From: Mesostigma viride
Lineage: Eukaryota > Streptophyta > Mesostigmatophyceae > Mesostigmatales > Mesostigmataceae
Direction of reading: 5' to 3'
Length of the DNA stretch: 64,000 nucleotides
Assembly: GCA_009746045.1 (NCBI GenBank)
Contig: RPFO01000106.1
Location: 1,034,869-1,098,868 of the forward strand
Of this stretch, positions 33,220 to 43,540 are shown piece after piece. The position numbers and the translations under genes are program-made. Within the stretch, counting starts at the first letter, position 1; the number at the start of each line of letters is the position of its first letter. The notes beneath the pieces are model-generated. The model ran no database searches and had not been told where the DNA came from. It saw only the letters and a list, made by a program, of their open reading frames with translations.

Positions 33220-33360
33220 AGGAACCTGTACCTCTCCAGGTGACCTGGGGCCACACTGAACCTGGAGATCACCCTCTTGTTGCCCAGATATAAAATCTGC
33301 ATTGGAGCACCTGGCCTCCCCCTTGGGTGAATTAAGGTGTGTAGGGGTTGCCTCAGACAG

Positions 33361-34474
33361 TCACTGCTCCTTGTTGTCTTCTTGCTGACTGCCCTTTGAA
33401 GGCTGGCCTGCCTGGGACTTGTTGTTGTTCTTCTTGTTGTTGTTGTTATTCTTGTTGCTGCCCTGGCCCTGGGACTTCTTGAAGCTGGGACACTCCTTCT
33501 TGATGTGCCCCCACCCCTTGCACAGGTAGCATTGTATCTTGGACTTGCCCTGGCCACTGCCCCCATTGTCAGACGCGTTGCCCTGCTTGGGCTGACCACC
33601 CACCCGCCTGAACACCGACTTGGAGTGTGACCTCCTGTCAGAATCAGGTGAATGATCTCCCTTGCGCTTGTGATGGTTGCCCCTACGCCCTCCTTGGCTT
33701 CGGTCAGCCTCAGACGTCTTGGAGCCACCCTGGGTACGCCCGCCTGCCTGGGTAGCCTTCACTGCTGGCACTCCACCCTCAAACAGCTCCTCTGCCTCGA
33801 GTGCTTGTTTGATATGACCTTGTAGGCCTTCAGGGTAGAGTGTGGGGCACACATGACTTTTAAGGAGCCACGTGTCGCCTTATCCAGCCCAGAAACCTTG
33901 AGCCAGTTGGTTAGGGCTATGTTATCAGCGACATTAAAGCCGTGAGCCCTGCCCTCCTCAACCATCTTACAATAGTTGAGAAAGTTCTGGATCAGGTCCC
34001 CCTTGACCTCCCACCCTTGGTACTTGTCCTGCCAATGGATGCCCACTTCTTCCTCTGATCCTCCAGCAGCTCCTTCAGCTCAGCCACGTACAGTGCCCAG
34101 GCCTTATTGGCCTTTTTGCACTCCCTGGTTAGGTCCTTAATCTGGTCAGTACACTTGCCAAAAGTGCTACTGCCTATCCAGATTTGATAGTAATTTGTAC
34201 CACCGTACAAGCTAGGGAACCCTTCCAATCCCTCCACAAACTCTTCAGCCTGCTTAGGCTTGGAGTCTGAGGTTACAGGCTGCAACTGATTGACAATTAA
34301 AAGACCCTGTGTGGTAAGATCAAAGCCATGAATAGCTTGTGCATTATTATTATTGTGAGGAAGGTTGGTAATCTCTCCGGTAAGCCCCACGTCATCTACG
34401 TGAGCGGTTCCACTACCAGCACCCCCATTATTATTCCCACTGGCTGGACCCTTGCTACGGCGTCCCTCAGCCAT
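33361..34474 (-). CDS. Gag with CCHC zinc knuckle, two apparent -1 frame breaks
   Basis: Three overlapping frames are needed: 34474 to about 34035, about 34046 to 33850, and about 33852 to 33361. The central part (DKYQGWEVKGDLIQNFLNYCKMV) is a copia-type Gag helix region. The last part holds one CX2CX4HX4C knuckle (CYLCKGWGHIKKEC, from about 33531 downward), then an Asn/Lys/Gln-rich tail and a UGA at 33361-33363. Each break behaves like one base missing next to a short G or C run (GTGGGC, TGCCCC). Sequencing error and real mutation are both possible. Gag should form the virus-like particle in the cytoplasm. Confidence 0.75.
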
Positions 34475-34644
34475 CCTGCACTACCAGCTATTCAAAGAAC
34501 ACCTTAACGAAGCAGCAGAAAATATGTACAAAATTTTTGTGTCGCCTCTGCCGCCTGCGCCGGTGTCGCTGCCGCCCCCGCGAATTGCCGCCGAAATTCG
34601 ACAAAAAAAATGTCGACAAGTACTGCAGAAGAAAATTAGGCCGA

Positions 34645-35355
34645 CTAGTAGTCAAGGCCCCTGAAGTCGCAGTACGTGTATACGAACTCACGATCCTCCA
34701 TATCCAGCTCCGGACCTGCACCGGTATGAATTAAAACCGGCGTGCTCCCCGCCGCGTAAGTTGCGACGCGCCGACGCGCGACGAGGCGCAGAGGATGTGT
34801 AAAGATCGTCAATAATTCCCACCCCGCGGGAATCCACTCTCGCACAGAGGCGAGAAATGCCACCAGGTTAATTAAAACCTGGCGCTCGCGACTGCGTACG
34901 CCGCGAGTGAGCAGCGATAACAGCGCGAGATCCTGAAACAAATTTGTTGACACCGCCGGCGCGCCCCCCGTGCGAAGCGATGCCCAGTTTTGCAGGTTTC
35001 TCTGGTAACCGGTGAGTGAAGAGAGGACGTTGTCCAACTCCTCAATGGCAGTCGTGACTTCGGTCACCGACCGCAAACCTCCCCGCACCTGGACCGTAAA
35101 TGTCGATAAAATGTTTCGAATCTGGTCCAACAGGTTGCGGATTGCCGGCACCAGTGCTGGCAAATCGGGGTCCTCGGGGTTATCCCCGAGCAATGCGTGA
35201 GCTGCACGCTGCTGACGATGAAGCTCGTCGAGCGAAACTGTAACTTCGTCGAGCAATTGTTGCCACGACGGCACAGTTGGTCTTGACGAAGAACCAGCCG
35301 GCGGAGCGGCTATTTCCTCATCGTCCGGAATCCGAAATTCTTCCGAATTTGGCAT
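34645..35355 (-). CDS. ORF0: extra 236-aa protein between 5' LTR and gag, unknown
   Basis: The ATG at 35355 lies 25 bp inside the element from the 5' LTR, and the ORF stops 170 bp before gag. The N-terminus is acidic (SEEFRIPDDEEIAAPP). It is followed by several predicted helices rich in Leu/Ile/Val (about 30-180), a basic patch (about 190-200, LRLVARRRVATYA) and an acidic, aromatic end. No cysteine motif, membrane segment or known retrotransposon domain is visible. Copia elements normally start with gag, so this is an additional gene of the element. It could be an accessory or structural protein; I do not recognise it. Confidence 0.65.
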   Translation of the reverse strand: MPNSEEFRIPDDEEIAAPPAGSSSRPTVPSWQQLLDEVTVSLDELHRQQRAAHALLGDNPEDPDLPALVPAIRNLLDQIRNILSTFTVQVRGGLRSVTEVTTAIEELDNVLSSLTGYQRNLQNWASLRTGGAPAVSTNLFQDLALLSLLTRGVRSRERQVLINLVAFLASVREWIPAGWELLTIFTHPLRLVARRRVATYAAGSTPVLIHTGAGPELDMEDREFVYTYCDFRGLDY

Positions 35356-35379
35356 CTTTTTGACAGAGCGTGTAATACG

Positions 35380-35996
35380 AGTTGTGAGGGTAAGAATGCC
35401 ACGAATTCCGCCATGGTTCTTGCAGGAAGTTGCCTTTATTAACAATCAGGAAACACAGACGTAAGTCACGTCACTTCCAAGACTGCACGCAGCACAGACG
35501 ACAGGGTCGCAGTGCCAAGAGAACGTGCACGCAAGAACTAGCGTCCCGGTGTGACCAAGTCACTCATATAGCTTACTAGGGACGCGTCCAAGTATTCAGC
35601 TGCACTGTCACAGCTGAACTGTCAATCAATTGATTACACAGACTCTGGCACGCCTTTGGCGCGCAGATCTATCAATTGTCCATACGGCTAGTCCTGTGGA
35701 CCTATCCGTACACTAGTCAGCATCAATTGTCTCATAGGTCCTGGCGCGCTACAGTGCGCCTACCTATCAATTGACCATCAAGTCCTGTACAAGTCCTGTC
35801 AACGTCCTGCGGACTATCAAAGTGACACTTGTACATCCTGTGTCCGTACGCGCCCACAGTGGCGCGCCGGGTACTGTCGGCACAGCCTAGGAAACGTCAT
35901 AACTTTTACGTTCCTTAACCAAATGAGGCGTTCAAGGTGCCGTTGGAAAGAGCGTAACAATCTCTATCCATCTAACGTAAATCCTTTACGTTAACT
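35380..35996 (-). repeat. 5' LTR of the 28-36 kb element (617 bp)
   Basis: Pairs with 28168-28784 (one mismatch). On the minus strand an AATAAA sits near 35440. The bases just inside the element do not begin with TGG, so the primer tRNA is not the usual initiator-Met 3' end or is used internally. Confidence 0.95.
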
Positions 35997-36241
35997 AGTA
36001 CAACTTCAATGTATTTTGCTTTCTTTGCGGCGGAATTCCGCCAAATAGGACGTACGGGGCCGGGCGCAGTATATATACGGAGCCACCGAGCCGGTGTGCC
36101 TGGCCGGGGGATGACAATATGCTGTCGGCATATGGGCGCGCCCCGCGGTCGCTGTGGCCTGTGTCAGTTGACATCCGCGGGAATGCCACACACCATGCCG
36201 CATAGCATGGCATAGGCACACCATGCCGCATAGCATGGCGC

Positions 36242-37602
36242 CACTAGTCCATGGATGGATCCGAGCTGCAGTGGCGGCCGGCCGGCCGGAGCAGCTGGCG
36301 CCGATGGCTGAGCAGCTCGCCGCCCTGAACGCGCCTGACGGCCCACTCAACACTCTCTCGATCGGCCAAGGTCAACAACATTGAAGCCAGAGTCGCCCTT
36401 AAGCTCCAGCCTCAGTTTACTGCTACGCAAGAGCACATTGCCACCAAAGTTTCCGAGGCCACAGCCACTGCATGTGACCATGCACCCGCCTTAACCAGGT
36501 CAGTGGAAGGCCGAGTCGGCCAAGGCACCGTGAAACTTGAGGCAGTTGCTGCCAAGCCGGTAGACGCCCTGGCCACGCAGGTCCCCGAGATCGCCGAGCG
36601 AACGGCCACCATCGCCGCCCAACCTGCTGCAGTAGGGCTAGCGATGACCCCTCGACTCGCGCCTCCTGGGCGGACCTGCTCAAGAGCCAGGCATCCTCTA
36701 CCACCGGACCGCCATCACCACCAAGCTCCAGGAGCTGGAAGACACGCGCCACAAGGCCGCTGACCGCGACCGTCGCCGCTGCCGGGTCATCCTCAGGCGC
36801 TTCGACATGCCGCCGGAGGAGACCCCAGACTCTCTTCTCGACGAGCTGAAGAAACAGCTCTTGGCGTGCATGCAGCTGCCAGGTGCGATACTGCAGGGCG
36901 CCTACCGCCTGCCCCATCCACGGGCCATGCAAGGCTGGGCCCCCTCCAGTGGTCCTCACCTTCAGCGACATCACAGCCCGAGTTCAGTTCCTCTCTCGCC
37001 GCAAGAAGCTGGTGGACACCTCCTGGTCGCTTGACGACGACCTGACGCCAGCCCAGCAGCAGCAACGCCGCGATCAGTGGCCCGACTACATCCGCCACAA
37101 GACCAACCCCGAGAAGCCCAAAGTGTACTGGCGGGGCGGGGACCTCTATGTCAACAAGAAACTGTGGAAGCCCCCCCGGGCTTCCCCGGGATAGAGCACT
37201 CCAGCTAGTTGTCTAGATCGATGGGGGCAATCGATTATGGGATAGCTTAGGCATTACAGCACTTGAAACGATATTAGCGCACAGCAATTAGCTCTGGCAC
37301 CTTGTGGCCATCAGCTTGCACCTTAATTAGCCGACGTCTTGAGCCCACCTCACATTTGTAGCATAAGCTATGCGTCAGCCTACCTATGGTATTGCACTGG
37401 TTGTATTGCACCCACAGTGTTGCGCCCCGGCACCATGCCGTGGAGAGAGCGCTCTGTGGCCTGCCCACCTGCGGCAGTGAGAGAAGCTAGGGCGCCCTCC
37501 CTCCTTCTCGCTGTGTATATAGGGTTGAATTAGGTTCCTTTACTCTGTATTGGCACCCACGTGACGCAGTCACGTGCCGCTTATTAATTAATTAATTAAT
37601 CC
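36242..37602 (+). pseudogene. Diverged LINE ORF1 remnant with (TTAA)n 3' tail
   Basis: Plus-strand frames at 36420-36620 (KLEAVAAKPVDALATQVPEI), 36780-36980 and 36883-37194 give a frameshifted ORF1 relative. It keeps LTFSDITARVQFLSRRKKLV and the LDDDLTPAQQQQRRDQWPDY tail of the 1723-3141 protein. After the stop at 37194 comes ~390 bp of 3' UTR and a (TTAA)n tail (37580-37602). This is a different family from the (AATTC)n-tailed elements, with a related ORF1. Confidence 0.65.
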
Positions 37603-37603
37603 T

Positions 37604-38890
37604 AGTGTATGTGTGGAAAACCCTATGTTCAGGGCCTGGCGGAGCATCCTGGTTATACCGCGTGCCGTTCAGCCGTGTGGCCGGCCAGCGTGTCCGTGAG
37701 CGTCCATGCCTCGGCCCCATAGGTGAGCACCGCGTGAGGACCAGGACCTTGAGGAGCATGCGCTTGCGGTGCTCGCCCATGCAGGTCCTTTGAGTGCCAG
37801 TAGGTTTTGAGCGACTGATGCCTACATAGCCCAGGCCAGGCCGATGCGGATGTCCACATCGTCGGCGGTGTCAGGGAGCATGCTCTCCAGCAGTTTGAAG
37901 CGATCACGGAACTCGACCTCCTTCCCGTCTAGCTTAAGCAGCCGCGGCAGCGGCGGGCGACTGGTTGCATGCCCCAACCACCATCGCCTCCGTTTTGACA
38001 CTAATCTCCAACCCCACTGCCGGCCGGCGTCAGGCCTCCAAGCCCAGACCTAGTCCACCCAGGTCTGAATGTGCTCGGGGCGCTCGATGAGCTACTAGGG
38101 CCGGACGTGGTATCATCCGCATAAATCAGGCCGGACACTGACGCGGTAACCAGGGCCACCGTCGCCATGTTCGCGCTCGTTAATGAGATGGATGTCCAAG
38201 CCGCGGGCTCGGACCCAGTAAAGTGCGCACGTGCCCGGCGCATGACGTGATCCACGACAATGAATCAATGATGAACAGGTATGGGGACAGCTAGGACACG
38301 TACAACCAATCGCCACCCCCCCTGATGAAGGGGGAATGGTGGGGTGGTGCCCTCCGCAGTCCGCACTACTGCCTGTGAGCCCTCATATACAGCCGGCGAA
38401 TGGCAGCAATAAACACTGGGGGCACACCGGGACCAGAGCTAGGATGGCCCAAAGAGCTTCGCGGAGGACCGTGTCGAAAGCCTTCTTGATATAGTCAACA
38501 AAAATGAAGACCATGCAGCGGAAAACCATCAGGGCAAATGCGACGCACCTCCTCCATCAGCCGGCGCGCCACAAACACAGCCATGACAGTGTTACGACCA
38601 CGACGGAAACCCATCCGAGACTCTGACACCCAGGTGTGGGTCCAGCGCGGCGCGGAGCCTGCTGTGCAGCATCATGCGCATGAAGACCTTCACTGCGGCG
38701 CTCGATCTGGAGGCATGCAGACGCCCTGATATTTACCGGGGTCAGCAGCAGAGCCCTTCTTGTACAGCATGACTCGGATGGCCGTCTGCCACCCAGCCTG
38801 AGGCGGAGGCTCATCAGAGAGCAGGACACGGTTGCGGAACGCCAGCAGAAGCTCGATCCCTCACAGGCTGCCATGCAGGTCAGGGGTCAG
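37604..38890 (-). pseudogene. Decayed LINE reverse transcriptase
   Basis: In minus-strand order the frames give the finger motif VMLYKKGSAADPGKYQGVCMP (about 38780-38720) and MGFRRGRNTVMAVFVARRLMEE (about 38615-38550). Then come GLIYADDTT, the catalytic box (about 38130), a VKTEAMVVG segment (about 37990) and LTYGAEAWTLTD (about 37700). That is the normal order of a LINE RT with at least five frame breaks. The endonuclease and RNase H regions are not seen. The strand is opposite to the ORF1 remnant beside it. Confidence 0.8.
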
Positions 38891-39205
38891 TTCAGCAGCT
38901 CAGCCGAAGGTGGTCGGCACCGACCGCCGCGTCGTACCGACGTATACCGCAGGCGAGCAAGGGCGCCGTCTAGTCAAATTAAGTGAAGGGGTGGACGACG
39001 CCGTTGGTGGCAAGGCAGCCCTCCTTCAAGGCGGGGCAGCTTCTCCATGAATGCAAGCTCATAAAGTGTATAGATAGAGGTTTGCAGGGAGCCCGGCACA
39101 GTTATAGTGCCCATAGGGATGCCGATCTATAGCTTGTTGGTAGTATACATCCCCAACAAAACAAATGACGGGTGTTATCAACAAGATAAGAGATCCAATG
39201 AACAA

Positions 39206-41293
39206 TTAACCCTTCAACTGTCAAAACTCGAACCACGAGAACGGACTGAGTTTGGGTATCTTTGTGCGCCTGAGAGTAACTAGCCAAATAACATTTTCTG
39301 GCCCACCCTTGGAACCAAGCATGCTTTTATATCAAATAATGTTTGGGAATTTTGGTTGGTCACATATCCATGCCCTACACCTGCTAAAAATAGCACCCCC
39401 CTCAGGGGGGTACAGTGCACATGGGGTTGGAGACATATATAATGCATTATCGACCATTTACACAAATCAGTTGGCCCTGGCCTTTTAAAGGCAGGTTATT
39501 ATAATCATAGACATGCCATCAATCCATTCACAACATGAAATGTCACAAAACTGTGGACGCTAGCTACAAAATGGCCAAAGCCAGCTGGCACCGTTATAAC
39601 GGTGCCAGCTGGCAGGGGTATAAATGGTAGCATAACAACACAAAACTTTATTCCAATTGGCATGAAACAACAAGGGATGCCCAATTGGGCATCATGCACC
39701 ATACCCAGGTGATAAAACAAGAGACCATGCCATATAACACATGCCAACATGCCGCAAGGGGCCAAAATGGCACTAGCGCGCGCGTGCGGTATACATAGCG
39801 CAAGACTAGCCAAGGGTGTAGCTAACTGTCAATTGGGCTACCTGGCTATGTGCCAAACTACGGATTGCGCCTCTGGGTGCGCAGATCCTGCCTCCTACAA
39901 GGCCCTGTCAGCTGGGTGCCAGCTGCCAACGTGCGGGTCGTGCGGCCATTGGCCTCAGCCCATGCGCGGCCAGCCGGGCTGCGGGCTGACAAGGGCTGCA
40001 TGGCACGCTGGCGGCGGGCGTTGTCGTCGTCGAGGCCAGCCACTGGCCCAGCGTGGAAGCTGAGATAAGCCAGCATATAAGACACAAGACCATGCTAAAA
40101 AATAGGTGAAAGGCTCATTAATCAAGGCCTCAAGCGCGCGTCAAAGGGGTGGCAAGGAGCTACATCACTAACCCACCCGATGAATGACAAAACACCTCCA
40201 CGTTCTTTGCAACAATAAAGTAAACAAAATGAACAAGTTGGTAATGCTTCCATGCAAACAGGTATTGGGTATCTCCATGTTTGTCACATGCAATGGATGC
40301 AAAATCAGAAGGTGGGCGTTGGCCAGCAAAACAAGAAGCCATGCCTAAAACTGGTCAGAAAAGAACTTGTCTCGGGCTGTTTGAGCCAGGAAAAGCATTG
40401 GGTAATCACCTTTACCATATTACTAACCAATACCAACCGTTATCACGCTATTTCCGTTGCAGCCTCAGCTAACAGCGACCAAACATGGTCCAAAATCTGC
40501 TTGACCTGATGGTATTCCACAACTATGACAAGCCGATGCGTAGAGGGAGCAAAACAACAAAATGACAATCACAAGCCCTCGATTATAACCCTGATATTAG
40601 TTATAAACGATAATACAACCATATACGGTTAACGGAACACGCTAGGAGGCTAGAACGTACCAGGTCGGAACAGCAGATTACCTTTCCTGCGGGAGCCAGC
40701 ACGCCCGATTCATGGACGTAGCCTCGAGCCTTTCCTGGCTGCCAATTCTAGCAAATCTGGTTGGGAACGACGTCAAAGGTTTATCCATGCGCAAATACCT
40801 CGAAAATTTCCGCCTAGCAACATGCAGCACTCGCACTGTCACCGCCTGGCCGCTGACATGATTTGCTGCGCCAACCAGCACCCCGATGACCCATCTACGC
40901 ATCTTCAAACGTTCCATGGCTGGGGATAAAACGTTTTTAGGACTTGAAAATCATGCCTACAAAATTTGAGTCCATTATGTCAAGCCATTCTCTCGTACCA
41001 GTCAGTTGTGTGCACCGCCATAGCCGTGCGCGTCAATATTTTTCATGCACGTCGGTCCCGTTGGACCATGGTACCCCCCTAACTTTGCTCAAGCATATCT
41101 CCCTGGCCAGGTGTCCAAAATACGGTCTGAATAGCGCCAGGCATAGCTTACGTCTAGATCTTTCGATCCCCCCAGGTTTGACCGTTAAATTATTATTGGC
41201 GCGGCGCCTGGTTCTGCCACAAACTCAGTCCGTTAGAGTGGCGCGAGTTCAACTGGCGCCACGAAAACGGACTCAGTACAGTTTAAGGGTTAA
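39206..41293. mobile_element. TTAA-ended DNA element (left copy of an inverted pair)
   Basis: It begins TTAACCCTTCAACTG and ends CAGTTTAAGGGTTAA, with subterminal ACTCAGTCC/GGACTGAGT motifs on both sides (39240-39255, 41222-41275). The copy at 48170-49894 is homologous in inverted orientation. No complete transposase. A minus ORF at 40678-40917 (79 codons, opening MERLKMRRWVIGVLVG) ends in GAAAG|GTAATC, which could be an exon. A second conserved stretch (CDKHGDTQYLFAWKHY) lies at 40160-40342, minus. The 38890-39205 stretch before it holds nothing I recognise. Confidence 0.65.
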
Positions 41294-41768
41294 GGTCAGC
41301 CTTCGTGACAATATAACAGTATGTTCTTAATTAATTAATTTTTTTAAAAGTTAATTAATGCATACTACTGCATGAGCGGATTGGTTTTTGCACAGCTAGC
41401 TAGCAGCCATGTGTAGTGGCGCTGGCTAAGTTCCACTGCTCGTTGAAGTGAGCTCCGCGTGACGTAGGAATCTGAAGCGCCCCAGCATCTATATCTATAG
41501 GTGCCAGGCCGGGCGCAGTCGGTGGCCTTGGCTTCGTTGGTGTCGCTGGATCTGCTGCTGACCCGGGCGCTACATACTGCATGGCTGATGCCTACGTCGA
41601 CCGATCCCGATCACCTGTTTGCATGAGTGCATGCAGATCAGGCTACATGTACTGCATGAGCGCAGGTGCGATAGGGCCAGCTAGCCCGGGTTGAGCGCTA
41701 TCCAGCTATGTACAGAACAGTATAATGATCGTCCATGGGGCAGCCCTATATACTGCATGCACCCGCTA
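41294..41768. other. Spacer between TTAA element and LTR element
   Basis: Only TTAATTAA tracts (41335-41360) and no gene or known repeat. Confidence 0.4.
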
Positions 41769-41773
41769 ATATG

Positions 41774-42205
41774 TGTCAGAAGTATCGACACACCTGCCTG
41801 AAACTAGTACTTATAGTTTAGTGCTAGCTCTGGACTACATGAACGGGCATGTGCCGCATGTTTAAGTTCTGTTCCATAAGTGACCCAGTCATTCTGTGAC
41901 TGACCTTGAACTTTGGTTGTGAATGGTTGGCTTGAGATCACGTTATGATTGTAACTGCCACACAGTCAGAAAAGAACCGGTTTGGTGTGGCCACGTTGTA
42001 GGTAGATCATAACTGCTACCCAGTAGCTGAGCCTGGAATTGTTTAAAAGGCGAAGCTACGCACCTTGTTTGCCCTCTTAGTACCTCACACCTCACACACT
42101 CCTGTGGTGGAACTAGCAGCCGGCCAGCTGCCGACTGAGACTTATTTTTATCTGAGTGAAATAAAGTAAAACTTTGTGGCAAACATTGTTTTCTCACTCC
42201 TAACA
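41774..42205 (+). repeat. 5' LTR of the 42-48 kb copia element (432 bp)
   Basis: Starts TGTCAGAAGTATC and ends CTCACTCCTAACA. Matches 47720-48158 apart from two short indels. Confidence 0.95.
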
Positions 42206-42223
42206 TGGCATCGGAGTGCGGTT
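42206..42223 (+). promoter_or_regulatory. Primer-binding site, initiator-Met type
   Basis: TGGCATCGGAGTGCGG follows the 5' LTR immediately and resembles the TGGTATCAGAGC site of plant copia elements, which pairs with the 3' end of tRNA-iMet. The tRNA assignment is by analogy. Confidence 0.6.
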
Positions 42224-42452
42224 CGCACGCCTTTCGACCTGCTTACCGCTGGTAAAAGTCGTTTCCCGAGGCTCTGCTCGCGGTTGACTTTAGATTTGTG
42301 TATTTCGGCGAGATTTGCATGACGACAGCGTAGGCGGAGGTTTGATTCCCGTCTGGCGCGTGATACGAAAGGTGCTTGGTTCGATTCCTGGCCGGAATCT
42401 ATTGGCCAACGTTACCTTTTTTTCCGGAGTTTTTTGCTGTTTTTTTGCTGGA

Positions 42453-42776
42453 ATGGCTTCCGGCACTCGCAGCCAGGTCGCTTCCGCGGGTCGCGCTGCT
42501 GGCAGTAACGATTTTGATGCCGATGACGCTGCCGGTCTGGCCGCTTTGACTGCATCATCCGTAACTCTTACCGATTCGGGTCTCCCAGGCGAAGTATTTT
42601 TTGACGCAGCAGCTGGGCTGGCTGCCCTGGCTTTGCACCCGCCAGGTGGTGACGAGGACGCCGCCCACGGTGCTCCCGACGGTGAGAATCCGGCGGTTGA
42701 CGGTGGTGGTTTGAGCCGCGGTACGGCGGGGGGGGCCCCGCCCGAGCCTCCTTTGTGGCTTGCAAGGAGCTTTTGA
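42453..42776 (+). CDS. N-terminal Gag segment, out of frame with the main ORF
   Basis: The frame from ATG 42453 (MASGTRSQVASAGRAAG) is acidic and Ala/Gly-rich. It runs into the polyprotein region but is one frame off: TTTGTGGCTTGCAAGG at 42751-42766 is read CTT GCA AGG here and GCT TGC AAG in the main ORF. A single missing T in the CCTTTG run would join them. A programmed -1 shift is possible but no classic slippery heptamer is present. Confidence 0.55.
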   Translation: MASGTRSQVASAGRAAGSNDFDADDAAGLAALTASSVTLTDSGLPGEVFFDAAAGLAALALHPPGGDEDAAHGAPDGENPAVDGGGLSRGTAGGAPPEPPLWLARSF

Positions 42777-43450
42777 AGGATGTTCGTGGGGTCAAGGTTT
42801 TTACCGGCTCAGATTGGACGCTGTGGATCCCTTTTAAGGACCATTTCTTGGGCCTTGTTTCCCTTTATGCTGGCCTCCTTGGAGTGCTGGCAGGTGTTGT
42901 CCAGAACGTGCAACTGGATCGGCTCCTTTACGTTGCCTTGTTGGCCGTCGTCGATGGGCCTGCGCGTGCCTTGATGCAGACGCTCCCCCTGGATCGTCGC
43001 CTGGGCAGTCTGGCCATCACCAAGCTCATCCAGGTCTATGAGCATGGCAAGCTCACCAAGTCCATGCGTCTGGACTTGTGGAAACAAATGGCCCAACTTC
43101 GTCAAACTGCTCGCGAGACTGTGGAGCCGTATGTGAACCGCTCGGAACTGCTGTACGCCAAGCTACAGGCTGCAGGCATTACGTTCCCAGTCGCTGCCTT
43201 CATTGCCAGCGTCCTCAGCGGTCTGCGCGCCGAGTACAGGCCCGCGCTAATCTCCCTCCGTCTTGACGAGGTCGAGACTGTTCCGGTCCTGCGGCAGCGC
43301 CTGATGGAAGTTGAAGATCTGCTGACGGGTGGCCTCCCGTCCCCTGCAGATTCTGGCTCTGCCTCCAACCACGCATACCATACCCCTGGCCGGGGGCGTG
43401 GCCCACGGCATGGCGGTGCCCGCGGCAACGGCAACGGCAGCAGCAACGGA

Positions 43451-43481
<31 letters not shown>

Positions 43482-43498
43482 ACGGCACCGGCAACGGA

Positions 43499-43540
<42 letters not shown>

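Larger units (their letters stand above)
28168..35996 (-). mobile_element. Young copia-like LTR retrotransposon with rearranged pol
   Basis: Two 617-bp LTRs differing at one base (28257 versus 35469) bound the element. A 5-bp target duplication AGTAC lies at 28163-28167 and 35997-36001. Minus-strand order: 5' LTR, ORF0, gag, in-frame UGA, pol (integrase-protease-RT-RNase H), ~950 bp of noncoding sequence, polypurine tract, 3' LTR. RT and RNase H are of Ty1/copia type, but the integrase lies upstream of the protease. Near-identical LTRs mean recent insertion. Confidence 0.92.

Noticed and set aside
42300-42420. tRNA gene in the copia leader
   Set aside because: B-box-like phrases are present, but I cannot fold an acceptor stem or find an A-box at the right distance.
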